A stretch of 64,000 nt of DNA from Candidatus Woesearchaeota archaeon. GTDB taxonomy: Archaea; Nanobdellota; Nanobdellia; Woesearchaeales; UBA9642. Location of the stretch: positions 62,001 through 126,000 of the forward strand of contig QZIT01000006.1 of the NCBI GenBank assembly GCA_003599145.1. The letters are read 5' to 3'. The notes beneath the pieces are model-generated. The model saw only the letters and a list, made by a program, of their open reading frames with translations. It ran no database searches and was not told the origin of the DNA. Made by a program: the position numbers and the translations under genes. Below are positions 1 to 8,372 of this stretch, piece after piece (within the stretch, counting starts at the first letter, position 1; every line of letters begins with the position of its first letter).

Positions 1-587
1 GCTTTAGATTTAAGAAAATAATCGATGCGCTCTTTGCGCGACTTCATTTCGTTATTGAAAATGATTTTAGTTTTTATTCCCTTGCGTTCTCGCATTTTTG
101 AATATTTGAGAAAAAAAGCATCTGCTGTTTTTTCGCTTTCTCCTTTGCTTGCTCCGAATACTCTATTTTCATCGCCTTTAGTGCACTCTTCAAGCAGCTC
201 TTCAAAGACAGTTTTAAGGCCTTTCCATCCATTGAATACCTGAACGCTTACGTTGTCAGCATGCTCATGATACTGTTGCAGGAGCGCAGGAATAATTGAC
301 TCTGCAAGTTGTTTTTCTTTAGCCAGTGTTTCTTCTTTTTCAGCAATATACGACCGTATGCTATTGGGATTTGCAGGACTGAAGTGCTGAATTCCATCTT
401 TTACGACACGGGAAATGAGTCCTTTTTCTGCTAGCCTGTTAGTGATGTCATAAATATTTGCAGGCGATACTCCTGAATGTTTTGCCAAAAGCGTTTTGGT
501 GCATTCCCCTATCTCTAAAAGTGCATAGTACACTTTAATTTCTCCTTGGCTTAGTCCTATCTGCCTTAAATCAGGTATTTCTTGCAT
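1..587 (-). CDS. TrmB-family transcriptional regulator (C-terminus cut by window edge)
   Basis: The minus-strand frame is open from the ATG at 585-587 to the window edge (195 codons visible). The N-terminus begins MQEIPDLRQIGLSQGEIKVY, followed by a winged-helix (about residues 8-75, with the typical TrmB pattern of kinship to 'sGVSPANIYDITNRLAEKGLI'), then a charged coiled-coil linker and the start of a PLD-like TrmB sensor domain (FNGWKGLKTVFEELLEE). TrmB proteins are archaeal regulators of sugar and other metabolic genes. It is divergent from the gene at 660; the shared 72-nt spacer holds a TATA-like AT stretch and a palindrome at 630-644 that may be its operator. The ligand cannot be told from sequence. 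Confidence 0.85.
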   Translation of the reverse strand, partial: MQEIPDLRQIGLSQGEIKVYYALLEIGECTKTLLAKHSGVSPANIYDITNRLAEKGLISRVVKDGIQHFSPANPNSIRSYIAEKEETLAKEKQLAESIIPALLQQYHEHADNVSVQVFNGWKGLKTVFEELLEECTKGDENRVFGASKGESEKTADAFFLKYSKMRERKGIKTKIIFNNEMKSRKERIDYFLKSK

Positions 588-629
588 TAGTAGTCCTGTA
601 TAACAACACCTAAGTATATATAGTTATGT

Positions 630-644
630 TACTATTAAATAGTA
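630..644. promoter_or_regulatory. Palindromic candidate operator between divergent genes
   Basis: The 15-nt sequence TACTATTAAATAGTA has perfect 7-bp arms around one central base. It lies just downstream of a TATA-like stretch (about 612-622) and immediately before the ribosome binding site AGGAGGTGA (647-655) of the gene at 660. A protein bound here would block that gene, so autoregulation by the neighbouring TrmB protein is the simple guess. Confidence 0.45.
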
Positions 645-659
645 GTAGGAGGTGAGAAC

Positions 660-1151
660 ATGACTGAAGAAACCTACGTGAATCAGACGCTCAGAGAATC
701 AACAGAAAACCTTGAACGAGTATGCAGAGAGGCTGATGAAAACTTGCATAGAATATCTATGAATCTGAATACGCGCCTTGCCGAGATTCATCGGGATGTT
801 TATGGCAAAATCGAACTTAAAAACTGGTATAACGAGTATAGAGTTTTTGGCTCTGCAGACCCTCGTTTTCCAACTGCAAAAAAGCTTTTGCGTACCTATT
901 CCTACAGTTATTTTGGAGTCTATAAAGATTCAGAGTACAGGATTATGCTAAGAGATGAAACAACGCAAAAACCTAGCGTGAGGTTTTTAGGAAGCTATTT
1001 TTCTTCTAAAGAAGCAAATGATGCAGCATACACTCTTGCTAGAGAATTCGCAGAAGGCCACGCTGCAAAAATGGGCGTTGGCATTGATGATTTTGTTGAA
1101 AAATATCTTGAGTACACAAAAACGAGGGGTGAAACCAATGGAAAAACTTGA
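660..1151 (+). CDS. Hypothetical protein with coiled coil and AP2-like domain
   Basis: A 163-residue protein with a strong ribosome binding site (AGGAGGTGA, 647-655). Residues 1-55 are highly charged and probably helical or coiled coil. Residues about 83-140 (FGVYKDSEYRIMLRD, then FLGSYFSSKEANDAAYTLA) follow the layout of the AP2/ERF DNA-binding fold: GVxx, a three-strand hairpin, 'LGxFxxxxEAxxAY', then a helix. AP2 domains occur in plants, apicomplexans, phages and homing endonucleases; an archaeal stand-alone copy would be unusual. The match is by eye only, so it may be a non-AP2 small domain. It overlaps the next gene by 14 nt and is probably co-transcribed with it. Confidence 0.7.
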   Translation: MTEETYVNQTLRESTENLERVCREADENLHRISMNLNTRLAEIHRDVYGKIELKNWYNEYRVFGSADPRFPTAKKLLRTYSYSYFGVYKDSEYRIMLRDETTQKPSVRFLGSYFSSKEANDAAYTLAREFAEGHAAKMGVGIDDFVEKYLEYTKTRGETNGKT

Positions 1152-1449
1152 ACAAAGAGTGGAAAGGTTGGCAAATATGTGGAAAGAAAAAGCGCATTTA
1201 GCCTCGGATGATGAGCAGGGCAATGTTGTGGTTAATTTGTACTGCAATCTTATGGCGTATTGTGCAAGGCCAACGATGCAGGGAATGGAGTGGAAAGCTG
1301 ATTTAGATCAGTCACTTGCTGATTATGTGGCGTTTAACCAACGACAAAGAGAGGTTCATGTCAAAATGCATGGAGAAGGTTCAGGAGCAAAAGCGTATGA
1401 TGCCATGCTTAACGACATCAAACAGTATTTCCCTGAAGTAAAAGCATAA
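1138..1449 (+). CDS. Hypothetical protein, 103 aa
   Basis: Start chosen at ATG 1138 (MEKLEQRVERLANMWKEKAH) because it follows GAGGGGTGAAACC, a good ribosome binding site; the same frame stays open further upstream but inside the preceding gene. The product is soluble, mostly helical and charged, with no recognised motif. Its 14-nt overlap with the gene at 660 suggests translational coupling. Function unknown. Confidence 0.7.
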   Translation: MEKLEQRVERLANMWKEKAHLASDDEQGNVVVNLYCNLMAYCARPTMQGMEWKADLDQSLADYVAFNQRQREVHVKMHGEGSGAKAYDAMLNDIKQYFPEVKA

Positions 1450-1481
1450 CCTTTATAAATTTCCAGAAACAAAAAAAGAGA

Positions 1482-2030
1482 GTGAAAAAAGAGGATCCTC
1501 AGAAACAATTTCCTTTGGAATGGTTTTACTCAGACATATTTCATAATGCCATCGTAGACAAGGTTCACGAGGATGAAAAGCTCCATTGGATGCTTGGCAT
1601 ATCTGCATTGGTGATGAGCCTTACTCTTACAACCATGAGAGCAGGGTTCACTCTTGAAAACTTGGGATTTGTCATTATTTTCTTTTCTTCATTGATGGCA
1701 TTTTTGTTGTCTCTTTTTATTTTTGAGCTTCCTGAATTCTGCAGAAAAATTCCCCATTCCTATAAGAGTATCATGTATTATTCATCTCATAAAAAAATGT
1801 CTGCAGATGAGTTTGCGGAAAAGCTGAAAAAAATCAGAACACAAGAAGACATTTCTGATCAATATGCCTATAATGTTGCAAATTTGGTAAATAGAAATAG
1901 TCATTTAAAAAGTGTGCTTGTTAAGTGGCCTGTCTATATTCTGTTTTTTGGTATTATTATTGGAGTTGTATGTATTGTTCTTTTCGGAGGAGTTGGGTTA
2001 ATCCCTGCAGCATCTGCTGTGCATAGCTAA
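1482..2030 (+). CDS. Three-helix membrane protein resembling Pycsar effector TM domain
   Basis: A 182-residue protein starting at GTG 1482; a TATA-like CTTTATAAAT at about 1450-1459 sits where a leaderless transcript would begin at this GTG. Layout: a short cytosolic N-terminus ending DEKLHWMLGISALVMSLTL (helix 1), a second helix (LGFVIIFFSSLMAFLLSLFIF), a central soluble stretch with 'MSADEFAEKLKKIRTQEDIS' and 'YNVANLVNRNSHLKSVLVKW', then helix 3 (VYILFFGIIIGVVCIVLF). This order matches the PycTM/DUF5706 membrane family, known from cyclic-nucleotide-triggered antiviral effectors. No nucleotide cyclase is visible nearby, so an effector role is unproven. Confidence 0.75.
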   Translation: MKKEDPQKQFPLEWFYSDIFHNAIVDKVHEDEKLHWMLGISALVMSLTLTTMRAGFTLENLGFVIIFFSSLMAFLLSLFIFELPEFCRKIPHSYKSIMYYSSHKKMSADEFAEKLKKIRTQEDISDQYAYNVANLVNRNSHLKSVLVKWPVYILFFGIIIGVVCIVLFGGVGLIPAASAVHS

Positions 2031-2110
2031 CGCTCATTTTCCTGAAGATATCGGAAATTTTACATTTTTTCTATCTTCATCTTAATAAGAATAAAGATTA
2101 CTAGCATATC

Positions 2111-3304
2111 ATGCTCTCCATCCTTTTGGCAACGCTTGCAGGAATAACCATAGGAATCATTACAGGCTTAACTCCAGGCATTCATATTAATCTCGTTGCT
2201 GCCATGATGATTGCATACTCTGCAGTATTATTGCAATTTACCTCGCCAATTATCCTTGCATGTTTTATTATTGCCATGTCCATTACGCATACGTTTTTAG
2301 ATGCAATTCCCAGCGTTTTTTTGGGAGCTCCAAAAGATGAAAATGCTTTAGGAGTATTGCCTGGTCATAGATATTTATTAAAAGGCAAAGGCTACACTGC
2401 AGTAAAATTAACCATCATCGGTTCATTTTTTGGGTTGTTATTTTCATTAGCGTTATTTCCCTTATTAATTCCCGTTGTTTCTTTTTTATATCCTGCAATG
2501 AAAAATTACATTGCCTATTTCCTTATAGCAATAGCGTTATTCATGATTTTTCGAGATGAAAAATGGCACTGGGCGTTGTTTATTTTTTTGCTTTCAGGCA
2601 TTTTTGGCTTGCTGGTTTTTTCAAGCAATCTTAAAAATCCTTTATTTCCCTTGCTTTCAGGATTATTTGGCATTGCAACGTTGCTTGTTAGTCTGAATGA
2701 AAATGAAGTTATTCCCGAGCAAAAAACAAAACAGGATTTAAAACTTGATACAAAAAAATCAATTATTGCAATTATTTCAGGAACCTTTTCAGGATGGATT
2801 ACTGCCTTTTTACCAGGAATTAGCTCTGCCATTGCAGCAGTTATTTCCCTGCAGTTTACTAAAAAACTAGGAGATTATGGCTTCATGATTTTGATAGGTG
2901 TCATTGGAACAGTGAACTTTTCTCTTTCTTTAGTTACTTTTTACGTTCTGAATAAAGCAAGAAACGGCAGTGTTGTCGCCATTCAGCATTTTCTGGAAAT
3001 AAACACAACAACGTTGCTTATTTTTATTGCAGTCAGCATGATTGCAGGTGCTATAGCTGTTTTTTTAACTTTAAAATTAACAAAATGGTTTGCCATAAAC
3101 ATAACGAAAGTGAAATACAAAGTTCTCGTTAGCTCTATCATACTTTTTATTGTTCTGCTAGCATTTCTTTTATGCAGCTGGCTAGGACTTTTTGTTTTGT
3201 TGATAGCAACTGCGATAGGTTTATTGCCTGCAATGCAAAAAACTGCGAGAACTCACGCCATGGGCTGTCTGGTTTTGCCTGTAATTTTATACTTTATTTT
3301 ATGA
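2111..3304 (+). CDS. TctA/DUF112-family membrane transporter (archaeal COG1784 type)
   Basis: A 397-residue polytopic protein with about 10 hydrophobic segments. The N-terminus (GITIGIITGLTPGIHINL) and an internal repeat (SGTFSGWITAFLPGISSAIA) carry the paired 'G-x-TPGIH / G-x-LPGISS' signature of the TctA/DUF112 superfamily, whose bacterial members take up tricarboxylates. Archaeal members are stand-alone and their substrate is unknown. No periplasmic-binding or small TctB partner is seen here. The tail overlaps the convergent miniprotein gene at 3299 by 6 nt. Confidence 0.8.
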   Translation: MLSILLATLAGITIGIITGLTPGIHINLVAAMMIAYSAVLLQFTSPIILACFIIAMSITHTFLDAIPSVFLGAPKDENALGVLPGHRYLLKGKGYTAVKLTIIGSFFGLLFSLALFPLLIPVVSFLYPAMKNYIAYFLIAIALFMIFRDEKWHWALFIFLLSGIFGLLVFSSNLKNPLFPLLSGLFGIATLLVSLNENEVIPEQKTKQDLKLDTKKSIIAIISGTFSGWITAFLPGISSAIAAVISLQFTKKLGDYGFMILIGVIGTVNFSLSLVTFYVLNKARNGSVVAIQHFLEINTTTLLIFIAVSMIAGAIAVFLTLKLTKWFAINITKVKYKVLVSSIILFIVLLAFLLCSWLGLFVLLIATAIGLLPAMQKTARTHAMGCLVLPVILYFIL

Positions 3305-3454
3305 CTCTGATGCTAAGGCTGTCCTTTCAATGGTTTTTGCTTCTTTATGAGTGCACATCTCACAATCATGACAGGGAACTGCCAAAACACCATCTTTGGC
3401 TTTCTCAGGATGAAAGCACATTCCGTTCATGCTGTATTCACATTCGTCTGCCAT
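3299..3454 (-). CDS. Cys-rich miniprotein, 51 aa (probable metal-binding)
   Basis: A minus-strand ORF from ATG at 3452-3454 to TAA at 3299-3301. It begins MADECEYSMNGMCFHPEKAK and has Cys at 5, 13, 28, 31 and 34 with His at 15, 29 and 37; the CHDCEMC cluster suggests zinc or Fe-S binding. An AT-rich TATA-like stretch (about 3472-3485) lies upstream in the right orientation and distance. Not recognised as a named family. Confidence 0.6.
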   Translation of the reverse strand: MADECEYSMNGMCFHPEKAKDGVLAVPCHDCEMCTHKEAKTIERTALASES

Positions 3455-3690
3455 ATCGATCCCCCACGATAGTGTATATAAATATACTAATTTATATACT
3501 TGTATATTCTATTATGTATGAACTCGTATTTAAACTTTTCGAAACGATTTAAATACCCCCTACAATAAGGAATGGGTTGTCTGCTTTTAAACTTTTTGGA
3601 AGTGCCTTCCAGAAGGCTATAAACTTATATTACTATTTATAAGTAATAAAAATAGTCAAATTTTTAAATAAAATTGCATTTCCCGTCGTT
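3455..3690. other. Intergenic promoter region before kinase operon
   Basis: This 236-nt AT-rich gap holds TATA-like stretches for the miniprotein (about 3472-3485) and for the kinase gene (TTTTTAAATA near 3660, about 30 nt before its ATG, compatible with leaderless transcription). A short GC hairpin (GCCTT-CCAG-AAGGC near 3605) is present. No ORF or RNA gene is evident. Confidence 0.5.
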
Positions 3691-5016
3691 ATGGACCGCC
3701 CTACGTTAGAGAGAATTCTGAAAGCAGTTCATAAAAAACGTATGAGAGTGCTTAACTCAGCACTTTTAAGGGGCTTTGCCATTCCCTATGATGCTGAAGA
3801 AATACCTCTTATTATTAAAGGGCTTAATGATGATTCTGTGGTGCTTGTTGACGGAAGCCATGAGTTTTTCAGGGCATACCTGAACTCTCCTCACGCTTAC
3901 AAAAAAGATGGAACTCCAAAAACAGAAAGGCGATTAACAGAGGAGCTGACATTAGTAGCGCGATACAGAGATGTGCCCTTTCGTAGGTTAAAGGAAATAC
4001 TTGATGCTGGAAAAGCAAAAAACATAGCAGATATGGTTGATTGCTCTCAATATGAATCTAGAGAAAAATTTCTTACTCAATTAGGACAGGGAGTTGCAGG
4101 CAAGACCTATCTGGTTTATTCTCCTGACTTTAAAAAGGAAATGGCCATGAAGATTGTTCACCCTGACTTTTATAGCCCTCTTGAAGTAGAGTTTTTAGCA
4201 AGATTGGATCATCCTAACATTGTTAGAATTTGGTACGCAGGAAAAAATTTGGTTTTAAGAAGAGGAAGCTTGGTGAATCATCCGGGAGAGGAAGTGTTTG
4301 CAATTCTCATGGACTATGTTGACGGCGTTACCCTTCGAGAATATATGAAGCAGCACCCAAAAGGAGTTTCTAAAGAGGAAGCAATAAAACTTTCATTCCA
4401 GCTTTTAACAGCAGTGCGCTATTTGAGAAGGCAGGGCGTTTTTCATAGAGACTTAAACCTTGAAAATATAAAAATAACCAGCGAAGGAAATATTAAAGTC
4501 ATCGACTTTGGCATTGCTACTAACGTTCAAGATGAGCCCAGGGATAATCGCAGATATGGCGGACCAAGCGATTTGTTCTCTTGGGCTCTTCTTACCTATA
4601 AAATTTGGACAGGAGAGCATCTTCTTGGAGAGCCTGATATGAGCACAAGAACCTTTGCTGAAGAGATACAGAAGTTGAAAACGCATATGCGTAATCCTGA
4701 TGGGACTCTTAAAAACATGTACAAACGCAAGATTGATGCTCTTGGTGAAGGTGCGCTTTCTCTTATTCTAAAGAGTGCGTTAAGTGTTTATACAACAGAG
4801 GTTCCTGATACTTTAAAAGGTCATTTTACTCCAGAAGACTTGCACACAGGAGTACTTTGGAATCACTTTAATTTGGCATACATCAATCTTAATCTTACTG
4901 AACGCATTGCGAGAAAGCTTGAAGAAAAAGACGGAAAAAGCATTTCGCGATGGGATGTCAGCGCAGTTGTAGGAGAGGTAATCAATGACCCAGACTTTGG
5001 AATCTACTTTAGATGA
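3691..5016 (+). CDS. Eukaryotic-like protein kinase 1 of four-gene cluster
   Basis: A 441-residue protein. Residues 1-120 are a helical N-terminal region; the kinase domain runs from about 128 to 330. Glycine loop LGQGVAGKTYLV (131-142), Lys in MAMKIV, alpha-C Glu in VEFLARL, hinge MDYVDG, catalytic loop HRDLNLEN (His252) and DFGIA (Asp272) are all present, so it should bind ATP and transfer phosphate. The activation segment is very short: only 22 residues from Asp272 to the Asp of SDLFSW, and there is no APE motif. The catalytic loop lacks the Lys of HRDLKPEN. The tail (330-441) is helical with no known domain. It overlaps the next gene by 32 nt. Substrate unknown. Confidence 0.85.
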   Translation: MDRPTLERILKAVHKKRMRVLNSALLRGFAIPYDAEEIPLIIKGLNDDSVVLVDGSHEFFRAYLNSPHAYKKDGTPKTERRLTEELTLVARYRDVPFRRLKEILDAGKAKNIADMVDCSQYESREKFLTQLGQGVAGKTYLVYSPDFKKEMAMKIVHPDFYSPLEVEFLARLDHPNIVRIWYAGKNLVLRRGSLVNHPGEEVFAILMDYVDGVTLREYMKQHPKGVSKEEAIKLSFQLLTAVRYLRRQGVFHRDLNLENIKITSEGNIKVIDFGIATNVQDEPRDNRRYGGPSDLFSWALLTYKIWTGEHLLGEPDMSTRTFAEEIQKLKTHMRNPDGTLKNMYKRKIDALGEGALSLILKSALSVYTTEVPDTLKGHFTPEDLHTGVLWNHFNLAYINLNLTERIARKLEEKDGKSISRWDVSAVVGEVINDPDFGIYFR

Positions 5017-6766
5017 TACAGCAAAGCAGAGAATTTTGCAAACAGTAGAATTGGAAAGAAGGAAAACGTTAGTTAAAAAACTGTATAGAGAAGGTTTACA
5101 ACATAGTGATGGGAATGTGAGAAGAGGGACTTGCCTCTGTGTGAGTGAGTTAGCAAGCATTGACGAAGAATTGTTTGAAGACCAGACATGTAGATTTTTG
5201 AATATGAGTCGATTGGGTCCTGTCCGTCGAGATTTGATGGTTGGGCAAAGTGAATATGAGGCAAATCATGCAGATTCTTTTTTTATTCGACTATTTGCGA
5301 AAGGGATTGTTGCCAGTCGCTGGATGAGTAAAAAACTGCCAAGACTGCTAAAACAAAAAATAAGGAATCATTTTCCAAATGCTTATGAAAAAACATATAG
5401 TTTAGGCATTAAAAGCTCTTCTGCATTTATCACCTATCATGCAGGAAGACTTATAGATGGTTTTTTTGGAAACCAAGAACTTTTTATGAACCATTTTCTT
5501 TTTGGAATAAAAGATGAAGATCGCTGGTTTGTTAGCGGATCATTTGCGAATAGTCATGAATATGTTTTAAGAAGCGCTACTGCAAAAGCTCTCGACCTTG
5601 TAGCATTAATAGATCCTATGACTTTTTTATACGTTTATTATCAAGGAATTGCAAACCCTGCTGATTATCCAGAGAAAAGTCAAATAGCTCAGATAAAGAA
5701 GTCAATTGCATCATCTTTAACAGGCATTGTGAAGACGTTAGACGTAAGCCCTATGAAACCCGTAGAAGATGCTGGTTGGTACTTTTTGAACGCATATTTG
5801 AATTCAAAATATATATTGGGAAAAACGGAAGCAGAAGTGCTTGCAGAGCTATTGCATTTAGTTCAATCACCTGACAGTGCCTATGCTCAAATGGAAAGGC
5901 CAGAACCAGATTATCAAAAACTTGCTGCCTTACTCGAGATAGGACAAGTAAAAAACGCAGAAGAGTTGTTTGATTGCGCACAGTATTCTGCAAAAGACGT
6001 TGTGTTCTTAAAAAAGCTTGGAGAAGGAGTTTCCGGAAAAACATATCTGGTTGATTCATTAACGTTGGGAAAGAGAATGGCCTTAAAAATTGTTGATTCA
6101 AGTGCCTATACTGAACAGGAAGCAAAAATATTGGCAGGTTTAAATCATAAAAACATTGTTCGAGTGTGGTATGCGAGTGATGCTTTGGTAAAAAAAGGTA
6201 ACACGCCAGTGCCAGCTATTTTAATGGATTATGTTGATGGCAAGACCTTGGAAGAGGTTATGCAGGACTATCCTGATGGGTTGCCTATCCTTTATTTTGC
6301 AGACGTTGCAAATCAACTTTTAGATGGAATAGCATATCTGAGAAGCCAAGGAGTTTTTCATAGAGATTTAAACTTGCGAAATATTAAAGTGAATAATTCT
6401 GGTGCTGTCAAAATACTGGACTTTGGTATTGCAGCTGATGTTAAAGATGTTCCTAAAAACAATAGAAAATATGGAGGCCCTACCGACTTATTTTCTTTTG
6501 GGCTGATTGTTTACAAATTGAGGACAGGACGACATCTTCTTGATGATTTTGATAAAGACTGCGAAAGTAATAGTTATGCAGAGAAGATTGAAAGAGCAAA
6601 AAGAGTAATGTTGGGGGAGGATGGACGATTGTTGCTTGATTATATGTTGAAACTGCCAAAAATGAACTATGGAAAAAGCAGTGTCCCGGAATATACAACA
6701 TTATTTGCACTTCAGAACAATGAGCAATTGTTAAAAATGGGGTTTCCTATAATCCATGACACTTGA
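4985..6766 (+). CDS. Eukaryotic-like protein kinase 2 with HEAT-like N-terminal region
   Basis: A 593-residue protein. Start at 4985 is supported by the ribosome binding site AGGAGAGG inside the end of kinase 1. Residues 20-300 contain HEAT-like helical pairs (for example NVRRGTCLCVSELASIDEEL and LRSATAKALDLVALIDP). The kinase domain begins at LGEGVSGKTYLV (345), with MALKIV, catalytic loop HRDLNLRN (His459) and DFGIA (Asp479). As in its neighbours the activation segment is short and runs directly into KYGGPTDLFSFG. A 47-nt block near its start (5033-5079) is identical to the equivalent block of kinase 3. The stop overlaps the next start. Confidence 0.87.
   Translation: MTQTLESTLDDTAKQRILQTVELERRKTLVKKLYREGLQHSDGNVRRGTCLCVSELASIDEELFEDQTCRFLNMSRLGPVRRDLMVGQSEYEANHADSFFIRLFAKGIVASRWMSKKLPRLLKQKIRNHFPNAYEKTYSLGIKSSSAFITYHAGRLIDGFFGNQELFMNHFLFGIKDEDRWFVSGSFANSHEYVLRSATAKALDLVALIDPMTFLYVYYQGIANPADYPEKSQIAQIKKSIASSLTGIVKTLDVSPMKPVEDAGWYFLNAYLNSKYILGKTEAEVLAELLHLVQSPDSAYAQMERPEPDYQKLAALLEIGQVKNAEELFDCAQYSAKDVVFLKKLGEGVSGKTYLVDSLTLGKRMALKIVDSSAYTEQEAKILAGLNHKNIVRVWYASDALVKKGNTPVPAILMDYVDGKTLEEVMQDYPDGLPILYFADVANQLLDGIAYLRSQGVFHRDLNLRNIKVNNSGAVKILDFGIAADVKDVPKNNRKYGGPTDLFSFGLIVYKLRTGRHLLDDFDKDCESNSYAEKIERAKRVMLGEDGRLLLDYMLKLPKMNYGKSSVPEYTTLFALQNNEQLLKMGFPIIHDT
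5033..5079 (+). repeat. 47-nt direct repeat, copy 1 (kinase 2 N-terminus)
   Basis: Identical over 47 nt to 6786-6832. It encodes the RILQTVELERRKTLVKK segment of kinases 2 and 3. The rest of the two genes has diverged much more, so this looks like recent gene conversion or strong constraint on the nucleotide sequence. Confidence 0.9.
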
Positions 6767-8372
6767 CGATAAAGTAAAGGAACGTATTTTGCAAACAGTA
6801 GAATTGGAAAGAAGGAAAACGTTAGTTAAAAAGCTCTATAGAGACGGATTAAATCATACAGAATTTTCTTTCCGCCTAGGAACTGTTGAAGCCCTCGACG
6901 GTTTGGCAGAAGTTGATAAGGATCTTTTTTATAGGGTTGTAACTTACTTAACAGGTCTAGATATAGACCAGCGGATAAGAGACGCTGCTATGGAAGTGGA
7001 AAAACGTGTGCATGACAATGTACGTTCAGGAAGAGACCATAACCTTCCTCTTGAAGTTAGAGGAAAACAGAAAGGATACAAGCTCTTTCCTCATACTGTT
7101 GAAGGACAGAACGCTATGGTTGATGCATTGCCAAGCCTTGCACAGCAAGACCCTGAAGAATTCTTGAGATGTTATTATTTTATGCAAAATTTTTATCACC
7201 ACGCCTTAGAACTTTTCGAAAAACCTGACTTCTTTATACGCAGTACGCTCTATGAACATAGACTTTTTTTTGATGAGTTTTTGAGAAAAACGGCTGCTTC
7301 TTTAGGCACGTTTGCTAAAACGATTTTTCAGGAGCCTATTCTCTTTATTGACGATCTTGAGCATTGCTTTTATACTGATTATTTGTCTTCGCATTATGCA
7401 AGAGGTAAGACGGAAAGAGAGCTTTGTGACGAGCTTGTTATATTTGCAAGAGATATGTCAGTGGTGCAGAACGATACTTTTTACGGAAATTTGCTTATCG
7501 CACTAGAGTATGCTAAAGCATCAGATCTTGAGGAGTTAAAAGACTGCGCAAGATATTCCTCTCCGGGCGAACAACTTGTTAAGCGTTTAGGTTCAGGCGC
7601 TTCAGGGTCAACTTTTTTAATTAATTCAGAAAGCTTTGGAAAAGAAATGGCTCTGAAAGTATTTAAGCCGTATCCTTATTTTTATAGCGAATCTGAGCTA
7701 AAAATTTTATCTGATTTGCAGCATCCTAATATCGTAAGAGTGTGGCACGGAGGAGAACGCGAGTTATCTTCAGATCCTTTTTTTATTTTTCATGAAGACA
7801 AAACTCCAGGATACATCATGATTAGCCATGTTTATACATTACTTATGGATTATGTTACAGGCAGAACTCTTGAAGAACTCATAGAAGACTATCCCAACGG
7901 ATTGCACCCAGAGCATCTCTTGGACATCGCGCAACAACTGCTGAGTGCCATTCAATATTTAAGAAGCGAAGGGATTTTTCATAGAGACTTGACTTTGCGG
8001 AATATAAAATTTGATGATGCAGGAACATTGAAAGTGATTGACTTTGGCATTGCGACAGATGTTCAGCAAAAACCTCGAGATAATCGCAAATATGGTGGAC
8101 CAAGTGATTTGTTCTCTTGGGGACTTATTATTTACAAACTTGCAACAGGCAAACACTTGTTGGGATCGAAAAACCCTTTAGAGAAAACAACAGATTATGC
8201 TCAGGCTATTCAAAAAATAAAGCAAAACATGTTTGAGCCTGATGGTGCTCTAAAAAAGAAATACTCTGCTAAACTCTATCATGATATCCTGCCTTTGGCA
8301 GATGCCATTATTATGGCTCTGCAGGATAACGATGCGGTCTTTCATCACACGATGCCGAGGATACTGAAATGA
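6756..8372 (+). CDS. Eukaryotic-like protein kinase 3 with HEAT-like N-terminal region
   Basis: A 538-residue paralogue of the preceding kinase, with which it shares the N-terminal stretch RILQTVELERRKTLVKKLYR almost exactly, then HEAT-like helices (FRLGTVEALDGLAEVDKDLF). A pre-kinase element shared by the first three kinases (YLSSHYARGKTERELCDEL here) and the linker LKDCARYSS precede the glycine loop LGSGASGSTFLI (278). MALKVF, HRDLTLRN (His409) and DFGIA (Asp429) are intact, and the short activation segment reads DNRKYGGPSDLFSWG. It has an insertion before the hinge (about 335-355). The start overlaps kinase 2 by 11 nt and the end overlaps kinase 4 by 4 nt (ATGA). Confidence 0.87.
   Translation: MTLDDKVKERILQTVELERRKTLVKKLYRDGLNHTEFSFRLGTVEALDGLAEVDKDLFYRVVTYLTGLDIDQRIRDAAMEVEKRVHDNVRSGRDHNLPLEVRGKQKGYKLFPHTVEGQNAMVDALPSLAQQDPEEFLRCYYFMQNFYHHALELFEKPDFFIRSTLYEHRLFFDEFLRKTAASLGTFAKTIFQEPILFIDDLEHCFYTDYLSSHYARGKTERELCDELVIFARDMSVVQNDTFYGNLLIALEYAKASDLEELKDCARYSSPGEQLVKRLGSGASGSTFLINSESFGKEMALKVFKPYPYFYSESELKILSDLQHPNIVRVWHGGERELSSDPFFIFHEDKTPGYIMISHVYTLLMDYVTGRTLEELIEDYPNGLHPEHLLDIAQQLLSAIQYLRSEGIFHRDLTLRNIKFDDAGTLKVIDFGIATDVQQKPRDNRKYGGPSDLFSWGLIIYKLATGKHLLGSKNPLEKTTDYAQAIQKIKQNMFEPDGALKKKYSAKLYHDILPLADAIIMALQDNDAVFHHTMPRILK
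6786..6832 (+). repeat. 47-nt direct repeat, copy 2 (kinase 3 N-terminus)
   Basis: Second copy of the 47-nt block also found at 5033-5079, in the same reading frame and at the same position relative to the start of the gene. Confidence 0.9.

Noticed and set aside
3172-3552. Plus-strand ORF of 126 aa after the transporter
   Set aside because: It overlaps the transporter end and the Cys-rich miniprotein on the other strand; no start signal and no motif.
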